This document shows, piece by piece, positions 8,703-16,742 of a stretch of 64,000 nt of DNA. The DNA lies in contig CBDFHN010000002.1 of the NCBI GenBank assembly GCA_965247735.1, forward strand, positions 2,046,001 through 2,110,000, in the 5' to 3' direction. The position numbers and the translations under genes were made by a program. This DNA comes from JAOXRU01 sp965247735 (GTDB lineage Bacteria; Bacteroidota; Bacteroidia; Flavobacteriales; Flavobacteriaceae). The notes under the pieces were generated by a model. The model saw only the letters and a program-made list of their open reading frames with translations, was not told the DNA's origin and did not search any database. The first letter of the stretch is position 1. Every line of letters starts with the position of its first letter.

Positions 8703-11127
8703 ATCCTGGTTTTATGTTGATCATTAATTCCAGCTTTTTTTCTGAAAATATAGTTTCGGATAATTGTACTTTATTAAAGCCAATCAAGTTTTTTAACAGG
8801 CTAAACCCATCTGGAGCTTCCATTATTATTTCTATAGATACTCCATCTAATGCATCATCAACCGCTTTGACAAATTGTTCTGAATTGTTTAGTATATAGT
8901 TTGATAAAGAAGCATTGGTCCAACTAACTAGTTTGTCTCTTAACTTCTCCTGAATAATTCTTGGAATAAACATGAAAGCCTCCCCTGATTTTTTTCCAGG
9001 TATAACTTTAGGATGAACTATACTTATATTTTGAGAAGTATGCTTTGAAAATGCAGTTTTAATCCCTGAAAACAATAGCTTATTGATTAAAATTGAGGCA
9101 TTTTCTTTTCTGTATTGTCTTATTTCAGAAGCAATATTCTGAGCCATGTTTTCACTTAAAAACAAAGACATTTTAATTGTATTTTTAATAAAATTGAGCT
9201 TTACTTTTAAGTTTGTTGTATTCCGCAAATAGTGTATTCCTGTTCCTGAAGTATATGTTTGAGGAAAAGCTCCAGGGATTTCCAAATAATAATATCGATG
9301 TTTACCAGTTATAGTTTTATTTAAACATTTTGATCTGCATTTACAACCTAAAGCTGGTTCCCCCAATAACAGCCCTGAAGCAATAGATGTTAATGGGAAA
9401 ATTTGTTTTGAGATTATACTTGGATCTAGGTTTGTCTGTCTATTAAAAACTTCGTCATTAGTAATAATTTCATGTATATTACCTTCTGGCATCGTTTCAT
9501 ATAAATGAATTGTAGCCGGAGTACTCGTATTTATAGCAACTCCAAATTGATCTTCTAACACGTTTTTTATAGCATTACCTCCAAAAGTTTTTACTTCATT
9601 TACCATATATGGAGTTAATACAATATCAAGTTCTTTATTGAGTTTTTTAAACTTGCACTTTCTTTTTCTCTTTCTGTTTTTCTTTCTTTTCCAAACTGTT
9701 TTTTTGCTTAATGATTCTCTTAAATAAGGATCTTTTCCATACTGTTCTTGAGATAGTATATCCGGTAAGTAAGCACTGGCCATATTTTCAAAAACATGAA
9801 TCATATGATTTTCTGCTAGGGCTTCATTTTCAAAGCTCGTTTCTGGTAATTTTGCCATTTCCAAAGTTGTATTCTCTATTACCGTGGCAATGGTATCATA
9901 GCCATCTTCAATTTCCGATTCGGGGGCTACTTCAAAACCAAACTTAGCCAAACCTTTATCTATTATATGCTTGGCGAACTTTACACTGTCTTTTTTACGA
10001 ACACCTACCCATTTCGAGAAAAAACCTCCCAAATGCTTACCTATAAAAGAAATCGCTTTTTTCCGACCTCCTAAAAGTTTAGATGCCAAAACTATGGCAG
10101 AAATAAATTCATCTATTACTGGTTGTGTTGACTCCTCCTCACTTAAATCTTTTAACCCATCAACAAACTTCTTCCTACTATTTTCCATTTCTAGTAAATT
10201 GTAGTCCAACATAAGTTCATCTTCAAAGATCCCCTCAAACTCCTTATCTACTAGTTCTAATTCTTCTTGACTGGAAGCTGTTATTAAATTGGCTAGATAA
10301 AAGTCAAATTTTTGCTGCTCATATTCTATTTCTTTTTCAGCATATGCTTTCTTTATATCTACACCTATTTTTTTTAAAATCTTATCAGTAATATGCCTAT
10401 ATTTTTTAGGGATTTTTTTAAAAAGCCCCATTTTATATGCCAATTTAATTAGACCAGGGAATATTTTCTTAAACACTATCATTATGTGTTTTAATGCAGC
10501 ATCCGCTAAAAATTTAATTCCTTTTTTTGCTGCCCTTTTTACTCTTTTAAAAGCCTTTTTTGCTTTCTTTTTAAGTGATTTAACTCCTTTTTTAGCGAGT
10601 TTTTTTAAACTGGAGAATCCCCAATATTCAATTTCAGGAGCTGTTGTTTCCATCTGAATTGTATATTGATCTATTAAATGCTCCCATTCCACTTCGTTCA
10701 TGGTCTCAATATCATGTTCATTAACTATAGCAATAGTATGATCCATAAACCGATCCATTTCATTTAAAAGAGGAGCGAAATGTTCAGAGAGCGATCGTTC
10801 AACTAGTACTTCATGATTTTGTATACCATTATCTTGTTTAGTTATATAATCCTCATAAAAACTTTTAGCTTCATTAGCAAGTCCTTCCAAAACCTCATCT
10901 AATTCATCATCATAGAAGTCATCCATTAATTCAACAAGAGTTTCATTTTCTAGATCGTCTTCTTTCTCCATTCCCTTTAACTCATATACGGACTTAAATG
11001 GGCTATACATTGGTAATGCATCATGCATAACACTTGAAGGAATGGGCTCTACTTGTTTAAAATTGACTAGGTTTAAAAAGGGAGATTCTGAATCCTGAAT
11101 TGCTTCATTTGCTGCTAATTTTTTCAT
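8689..11127 (-). CDS. 812-aa SPF-motif protein with a cationic amphipathic region
   Basis: First gene of the operon. No signal peptide. The N-terminus carries SPFLNLVNF (15-23) and SPFKSVYEL (42-50), resembling the paired motifs of the 745-aa gene product, followed by an acidic stretch to about residue 165. Residues 171-262 are a run of Lys-rich amphipathic helices (SLKKLAKKGVKSLKKKAKKA and onward) with a hydrophobic patch LKHIMIVFKKIFPGLIKLAY, similar in character to membrane-active peptides. A second very basic patch (KRKKNRKRKRK) lies near the middle, and a CKCRSKC motif near residue 600 could bind a metal. The family is not recognised. A membrane-disrupting or nucleic-acid-binding role is inference. 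Confidence 0.7.
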   Translation of the reverse strand: MKKLAANEAIQDSESPFLNLVNFKQVEPIPSSVMHDALPMYSPFKSVYELKGMEKEDDLENETLVELMDDFYDDELDEVLEGLANEAKSFYEDYITKQDNGIQNHEVLVERSLSEHFAPLLNEMDRFMDHTIAIVNEHDIETMNEVEWEHLIDQYTIQMETTAPEIEYWGFSSLKKLAKKGVKSLKKKAKKAFKRVKRAAKKGIKFLADAALKHIMIVFKKIFPGLIKLAYKMGLFKKIPKKYRHITDKILKKIGVDIKKAYAEKEIEYEQQKFDFYLANLITASSQEELELVDKEFEGIFEDELMLDYNLLEMENSRKKFVDGLKDLSEEESTQPVIDEFISAIVLASKLLGGRKKAISFIGKHLGGFFSKWVGVRKKDSVKFAKHIIDKGLAKFGFEVAPESEIEDGYDTIATVIENTTLEMAKLPETSFENEALAENHMIHVFENMASAYLPDILSQEQYGKDPYLRESLSKKTVWKRKKNRKRKRKCKFKKLNKELDIVLTPYMVNEVKTFGGNAIKNVLEDQFGVAINTSTPATIHLYETMPEGNIHEIITNDEVFNRQTNLDPSIISKQIFPLTSIASGLLLGEPALGCKCRSKCLNKTITGKHRYYYLEIPGAFPQTYTSGTGIHYLRNTTNLKVKLNFIKNTIKMSLFLSENMAQNIASEIRQYRKENASILINKLLFSGIKTAFSKHTSQNISIVHPKVIPGKKSGEAFMFIPRIIQEKLRDKLVSWTNASLSNYILNNSEQFVKAVDDALDGVSIEIIMEAPDGFSLLKNLIGFNKVQLSETIFSEKKLELMINIKPGYEYV

Positions 11128-11528
11128 GACAGTTAGTTTTTATATCGTTCTTTTACTTTTTTCTGCTAAAAATCCTACTTAAGAAATCAAATTAAAATGT
11201 ATAGCATACTATTCTTTTAATTGTTTCTTTTAGGTACTTTTTGAGACGGATATTATGCTACTAAATCAAGAACCCTGACCTCATCGTTCGAGGTCAGATC
11301 CTGAAAAAACATTTTAATATGAGGCAATCCTTTACGAGGGATTAAAAAAAGGTAAGGGAAGAATAAAACTATTCCTAAAAAAGTTAATCTTATTACAGAG
11401 CAGTTACTTGGTTGGTGTTTTCACACAATACTACTATACTTAGGACAAGGTCATTTACGATTCGTTTAAATGCTACTTGTATTTTTTGCTTTAAAGCAAT
11501 GCTGTCAATTATATGTAATTCAATCGCA
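11128..11528. other. 401-bp intergenic region with a short inverted repeat
   Basis: Must hold the promoter of the SPF-motif operon and the 3' end of the lipoprotein transcript. No consensus TAnnTTTG was found. An 8-bp inverted repeat, CTGACCTC (11275-11282) and GAGGTCAG (11290-11297) around a 7-nt loop, is the only clear structure. No T-run follows it on either strand, so it may be an operator or a weak terminator. No coding frame is convincing. Confidence 0.45.
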
Positions 11529-12011
11529 TTATAAGTTTAAATAGGATTGTACTTCTTCATAATTCTTAAAATTAACACCGCTGGCATCAGTACCTTCTAC
11601 CAGTACAAATCGTAACCTAAGATTAGATTGAGTAAAAGTTGAGCGTAATGTAACTTGCCCTATCTCTATTCTGTCAATTTCTAGGATGATTTCCTTAGAT
11701 TGACTAAGCGGTAGCACTTCCCAATAATCATTACCTGTTACTGTTACATAACCATAAACAATACCGTTGTCAAATATATCTTGTGTTAATTCTGGAATTT
11801 CAATAACAGTAATCCCAGTAGAGATCGTTTGATCTTCAAATAAAACAGAAACTACATTAGCATTCCCATCTTGTCCATTAGTTCCATCAATTCCTTCGGT
11901 ACCTTGTAATCCTATTTCTCCATCAGCTCCATCTTCTCCAGAACAAGAATTTAAAGTCAATCCAAGAATTAAAATAAGTACTACGAAACTAAAAAAGTTA
12001 GTTGTTTTCAT
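11529..12011 (-). CDS. lipoprotein with collagen-like Gly-X-X triplets
   Basis: About 160 aa from the ATG at 12011; the frame stays open to 12074, but only the internal start places a signal sequence at the N-terminus. A hydrophobic segment (FFSFVVLILILGLTL) is followed by a lipobox ending in Cys (LNSC), so it is a lipoprotein. Six or seven Gly-X-X triplets follow directly (GEDGADGEIGLQGTEGIDG), then a beta-rich domain of about 105 residues without known motifs. Such short collagen-like spacers are frequent in flavobacterial surface lipoproteins. It lies downstream of the hybrid sensor gene on the same strand with 190 bp between them, so regulation by that sensor is possible but unproven. Confidence 0.7.
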   Translation of the reverse strand: MKTTNFFSFVVLILILGLTLNSCSGEDGADGEIGLQGTEGIDGTNGQDGNANVVSVLFEDQTISTGITVIEIPELTQDIFDNGIVYGYVTVTGNDYWEVLPLSQSKEIILEIDRIEIGQVTLRSTFTQSNLRLRFVLVEGTDASGVNFKNYEEVQSYLNL

Positions 12012-12200
12012 TATCATATATTTTGAGTTTATAAAGGCTGTTATAACACCAACAATTCGTTGAATTATTAACATTTATACAATAGTACCCATAAGCTTCA
12101 AAAAACACATGTGCTATCTATTCAAAACCTAGCAGTATTTTGAATATCAATAAAAAAAGGATGTATTATTATTGCATTTCAAATAAAAAACACAGCTTAA

Positions 12201-15200
12201 CTATATCTTTTTCAGCTTCTTACATATGTCATTTGGAGGCAAACCAAATTCATTTTTAAAAGCACGACTAAACCATGAGGGATCATTAAAACCAACCTCA
12301 TACCCCACTTCTGAAACTGTTTTTTCGGAAGTAAGTAATAGTTCTTTGGCTTTTTGCAGACGTATGGAACGGATATATATTCCTGTAGATGTATTGGTAA
12401 TTGCTTTTAATTTTCTGTAGATTTGAGATTCACTTAAATTCATTTTTTGAGCCAATTGTACTGGTCCAAAAGTAGATTTATTCATTTCCTCAGAAATTAC
12501 TTTTATTATCTTTTGAAGAAATTTAGTTTCTGGATTCTCTTCCTTTATTGCCATTATCTGGCTAAAACTATTTATTGGAATTTTCTGAAGCATTTTTTTT
12601 CGTAGTAGCAACAATTGATCTAACCTTGTAAAAAGCTCTTCTTTTATAAAAGGTTTCGCCAAATATGCATCAGCACCATGAGAAAGGCCTTTAATCCTAT
12701 CTTTAATACTAACCTTTGCTGTTAGTAATATTATAGGAATATGATCGGTACGCTCGTCAGTTTTTAAGGTATGGCAAACTTCAAATCCATCTTTTTCTGG
12801 CATCATTACATCACTTATAATAATATCTGGAATTCTTTCATAGGCTAGTGCTATACCAATAGCACCATCTATAGCATGTATGGTTTTATATTTTTGATGG
12901 AGACAAGTCTTTAAATAATCCGCAACATCTATATTATCTTCAATAATAAGCGCCAAAGGCAAATCTGAATCTTCTTTAAAAAAGGACTCCTCTTTTTTAT
13001 TGATATCAGTAGCCACTTCTGTAAAAACATTAGCCGTTATTTCTATATTTTTTGTTTTTATAGCGGCATTACTAATTGGAAGTTCAATAATAAACATACT
13101 ACCCTTTTCCAAAATACTCTCTACTCTTATGGTTCCATTCATAAGCACCACAAGCTCTTGGGTTATAGAAAGTCCAATCCCTGTTCCTGTAACACCATTA
13201 GATTTGGGGCTATTTATTTGATAGAATTTATTAAAAATAGTGGAACGCTCTTCTTTTGAAATCCCCATCCCGTTATCTTTTACTTTCAGTATAAAACAAG
13301 AAGTACCATCCTTGTCTACCTTATTAAGATGCACCGTTATTTTTCCTTTATTAGCGGTAAACTTTATGGCATTAGAAAGTAAGTTAGAAATAATTACTGC
13401 CAGTTTATTAGCGTCTATATCCATTTCTAAAACTTCTATTTCTGAATATACATTCAAGTCAATATTTTTATCGCCAGCAAGAGAATGAAAACTTTCACTT
13501 AAATATCTTACAAAAGGAACAATATTGGTTTGTACCAATTGCAATTCCATGTTTCCACTTTCTAATTTTGCTAAATCTAGCATCTCATTTACCAAATCCA
13601 ATAACTTTCTTCCATTGCGATAGATCATTGTTAATGGTTTTTCTGCTGCCTTAAAGTTTTCCTTTTTGGCCTCAGTCTTTAATGCATTTGCCATTCCAAG
13701 AATTACTGTAAGTGGTGTTCTAAATTCGTGCGTAATATTAGTATACAGACTGTTTTTTAATTGATTAATATCTCGTAATCTGGTACTTTCTGCTAAGGCC
13801 ATTTTTTTGTCTAATTGAAATCTATAAAACGAATTTCCAAGTATCAATAAGATTAAAACATAAGAGATATAGGCCCACCAAGTTCCATACCAAGGAGAGA
13901 GAATTTCAAAAGAGAAGGCTGCAATTTTCTCTCCATAAACTCCATCATTATTGGCTGCAAGTACTTTAAAGGTGTAGTTCCCTGGTTGCAAGCCTGGATA
14001 TAACACTTTCCGGTTAGCTACAGGAATATTCCATTCTTTATCAAGACCTTCTAACTTATATTTAAACTTGTTTTTTTCTAAATGTGTAAAACTCGTTGTT
14101 GTAAAATGAAAACTTAGAAAATTTTTGTTATGTGGTAAGATTAAGTCTTTTGGCAATTGTTTATCCCCTTCTGCATTTTTAGCAAATGGATAAATATCCT
14201 CTTTACCATCAAACAACTCTACGGAAGAAATAAAAGTAAAAGGCGCTACTTTATTTTTAGGCAACTGATACAAAGGAAATGAAGAAATTTCGGTTAATCC
14301 AACAGCCCAAAGCATTCCATTAGTACTTTCTAACAGTTGACAATGAGGAAAAGGAGCTTTAAACCAACCATCTATTTGATCAAAACATCGAATAGATGGT
14401 GATGCTTCTCCAAAATTTAAAGAACAAATACCATTCTGTCCTGCTACCCAAATACGGTTTAATTGATCAACATGAACATCTAAAATTACATCGGTAGATA
14501 AGCCATCTAGTTCTGACCACTGATGGATGAGAACAGGTTCATTTTCGATATTAAAGCTACATTGCCATAATCCCTCTCCTTGTGTACTTAGCCATAACTG
14601 TCCTGTTTCATCAATTGCTGATCCAGTGATAATAGGGTAAGGTGTTGCTGGTGATGGAAAACTCCATCGCTGTAACTTTTTATTTTTTAAAACAAACAAC
14701 CCTTTATCACTAACTGCCCATATGGATTTATCAGGACTTTCTATAATATTTCGAAATAATGGAAGCTCTTTGTCATCAATACCTACCATATAGTTTTCAA
14801 AACTTATCTTACCATCCGTAGCGACTACAATATGACTAATTCCACCATCTCCTCCAGACCATAATTCTCCATCTTTTGATTTATAAAAAAAATACTGCCC
14901 TTTATTTCCAAGACCTTCTTTTTCTGTATAGGATTCTTTAGCACCATTTCTTTCCAAGATAATTCCTCTCATACTTGTACCATACCAAATCCAACCATTT
15001 TCATCTGGATAAATAGCTCCTGTTAATGAATTTCTAGGTACATCGATAGTTGTAAAAGGAACAAACGCATCATTTTTATATCTTAAAATTTTCTCCTTAC
15101 TACTACCAACTATTATTTCTCCATTAGGAAGTTGAGCAATACTATGGTTAGAATGCAATAATGCTTCGTCAGAAAAAGACCAAGTCTTAAAATAACTTGG

Positions 15201-16217
15201 AGTCAATTTCAATAAATTTCCCTCAGCTCCAATCCAAAAATTACCTTCTCTGTCGATAATCATTTCTTTATAGTAAAGGTTGTTATACTTTCTAAAAGTA
15301 TGGAGAGATTTTAATTTGCCGTCTTTCCATTCTAACAACTCTTGTGTACTTAGAAAATAGATGCTAGAATCATTACTTGCAAAGATGTATACAGAAGAAT
15401 TAGTTAGTGTTTTAAATTGATTTTTTTCTTGAAAAATAAGTCCTGTCTCTTCAGATCCCCAAAAGACATTGTCGTTATCAAATGCAGCTACAGCACTATA
15501 ATGATGAGATACTGTATCGTCTTTCCAATAAACCTGTAATTGCTTGCCATCAAAAGATACACGCCTATTATACACGCCTAACCACGTTTTTCCTTCACCA
15601 TCAGTATCAATATCCCAAACACGTTGAGGTCCTATCTTTTTTTCCCATTGCTCATTACTAACAATAGGATGTATTTCTATTTCTTGATTTTCTGTAAGCT
15701 TTGATAAATCTGAAGGAGAAAGTACAAATGGTATAAAACCAAGGCCTCCAATCCAGGCATTATTATCAGCATTAAAATGAATAACCTTAACATCCATTTT
15801 TCTCAAAGATGAAACATGAAATTGTCCATTCTTATAGTAAAAAAGACCATTCACCCCGCCAATCCATAATGTTCCAGTAGCATCTTCTGCTATACTGTGT
15901 ATTTCTCCTAAAAAGGTATTTCCTGCTCTAGTAAAATTTTTAAATTCATATCCATCAAAACGGCTTATCCCTGGTTGATTCCCTACCCAAATAAAACCAT
16001 CTTTATCCTGAAATAGCGCAGAGATATCTGATGAATTCAGTCCTTTGTTGGCTCCTACAGTGGTTACCATATAACGTACTGGAGGGCTAGTGTCTTTTAA
16101 GTTAATGTTGTCTTGAGAATTTACTCTTAAAAACATTAGACTAAGCAATAACACCATCCAAAAATGACAAAATGTATCCATCTTAGGTAAAGAAAATATG
16201 TGTTCTTTGTTCTCCAT
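12201..16217 (-). CDS. hybrid two-component system (one-protein sensor kinase, receiver and AraC regulator)
   Basis: 1338 aa with the full domain order of Bacteroidota HTCS regulators. An N-terminal signal/anchor lies at about 15-34, then about 14 periplasmic beta-propeller (Reg_prop) repeats to about 690, then a Y_Y_Y domain. A transmembrane helix follows at about 790-810 (ISYVLILLILGNSFYRF), then HisKA with ITHEFRTPL, HATPase with N, G1 and G2 boxes (NLLSNAIKFTANKG, DNGMGIS, GTGIGLS), a receiver with ISDVMMPEKDGFE (phospho-Asp intact) and a C-terminal AraC DNA-binding domain. Such proteins sense glycan fragments in the periplasm and activate polysaccharide-use genes. Here the nearest targets are the flanking lipoprotein and beta-barrel genes; the fucose locus starts 4 kb away. 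An alternative start at 16181 would trim 12 residues. Confidence 0.95.
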   Translation of the reverse strand: MENKEHIFSLPKMDTFCHFWMVLLLSLMFLRVNSQDNINLKDTSPPVRYMVTTVGANKGLNSSDISALFQDKDGFIWVGNQPGISRFDGYEFKNFTRAGNTFLGEIHSIAEDATGTLWIGGVNGLFYYKNGQFHVSSLRKMDVKVIHFNADNNAWIGGLGFIPFVLSPSDLSKLTENQEIEIHPIVSNEQWEKKIGPQRVWDIDTDGEGKTWLGVYNRRVSFDGKQLQVYWKDDTVSHHYSAVAAFDNDNVFWGSEETGLIFQEKNQFKTLTNSSVYIFASNDSSIYFLSTQELLEWKDGKLKSLHTFRKYNNLYYKEMIIDREGNFWIGAEGNLLKLTPSYFKTWSFSDEALLHSNHSIAQLPNGEIIVGSSKEKILRYKNDAFVPFTTIDVPRNSLTGAIYPDENGWIWYGTSMRGIILERNGAKESYTEKEGLGNKGQYFFYKSKDGELWSGGDGGISHIVVATDGKISFENYMVGIDDKELPLFRNIIESPDKSIWAVSDKGLFVLKNKKLQRWSFPSPATPYPIITGSAIDETGQLWLSTQGEGLWQCSFNIENEPVLIHQWSELDGLSTDVILDVHVDQLNRIWVAGQNGICSLNFGEASPSIRCFDQIDGWFKAPFPHCQLLESTNGMLWAVGLTEISSFPLYQLPKNKVAPFTFISSVELFDGKEDIYPFAKNAEGDKQLPKDLILPHNKNFLSFHFTTTSFTHLEKNKFKYKLEGLDKEWNIPVANRKVLYPGLQPGNYTFKVLAANNDGVYGEKIAAFSFEILSPWYGTWWAYISYVLILLILGNSFYRFQLDKKMALAESTRLRDINQLKNSLYTNITHEFRTPLTVILGMANALKTEAKKENFKAAEKPLTMIYRNGRKLLDLVNEMLDLAKLESGNMELQLVQTNIVPFVRYLSESFHSLAGDKNIDLNVYSEIEVLEMDIDANKLAVIISNLLSNAIKFTANKGKITVHLNKVDKDGTSCFILKVKDNGMGISKEERSTIFNKFYQINSPKSNGVTGTGIGLSITQELVVLMNGTIRVESILEKGSMFIIELPISNAAIKTKNIEITANVFTEVATDINKKEESFFKEDSDLPLALIIEDNIDVADYLKTCLHQKYKTIHAIDGAIGIALAYERIPDIIISDVMMPEKDGFEVCHTLKTDERTDHIPIILLTAKVSIKDRIKGLSHGADAYLAKPFIKEELFTRLDQLLLLRKKMLQKIPINSFSQIMAIKEENPETKFLQKIIKVISEEMNKSTFGPVQLAQKMNLSESQIYRKLKAITNTSTGIYIRSIRLQKAKELLLTSEKTVSEVGYEVGFNDPSWFSRAFKNEFGLPPNDICKKLKKI

Positions 16218-16656
16218 TATATTAGCGTTGTTATTGCTTAGTCTATTTTTCTTCTCCTTTAATAGAAAATGCTATTTAATCAATACAGTATATTAAAAAC
16301 CTTCTAATATCTTTTAGCGTTGCCAGGAACTCTATAATATATAAAACTTGTAAAATATCAAATGTTGGGGGAATCCTTAATAACAAGGGCTATCTGATTT
16401 AAACCATCTATTTAAAAAAAATATAGCTTTGTTAATAATTAGTTGTAATCTTTTTTTTAAGTCAGCAATACCTATCTTCTCTACCTGAAAACATCAATTT
16501 CTTCTGTATAAAAACAAATAAATGACACGCTATCAGGCTTATCCTTAGAAGACCTGCATCTCCAATTCATTTACAAGTTAAAGCTTTTTTAATTGATTTA
16601 AAAGTACTGATTTAACATATCTCCTCATTTGATATGAAGCATGCTACATATTCTAA
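16218..16656. other. intergenic region between the hybrid sensor and the beta-barrel gene
   Basis: About 440 bp of AT-rich DNA upstream of the hybrid sensor. It should carry that gene's promoter, but I find no TAnnTTTG consensus, no convincing small gene and no repeat. Confidence 0.4.
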
Positions 16657-16699
16657 CAAAAAAACGTCATCTATTCTTTTAAAAAACAGATGACGTTTT
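16657..16699 (-). terminator. rho-independent terminator of the outer-membrane beta-barrel gene
   Basis: A 12-bp perfect stem, AAAACGTCATCT (16661-16672) with AGATGACGTTTT (16688-16699), around a 15-nt loop. On the minus strand it is followed by a T-run contributed by the A-run at 16658-16664. It lies about 45 bp past the stop codon of the 928-aa gene. Confidence 0.85.
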
Positions 16700-16742
16700 A
16701 TATTTTTTGGATTGGTATTTCTATAAAGCGTTGTTATTAACT

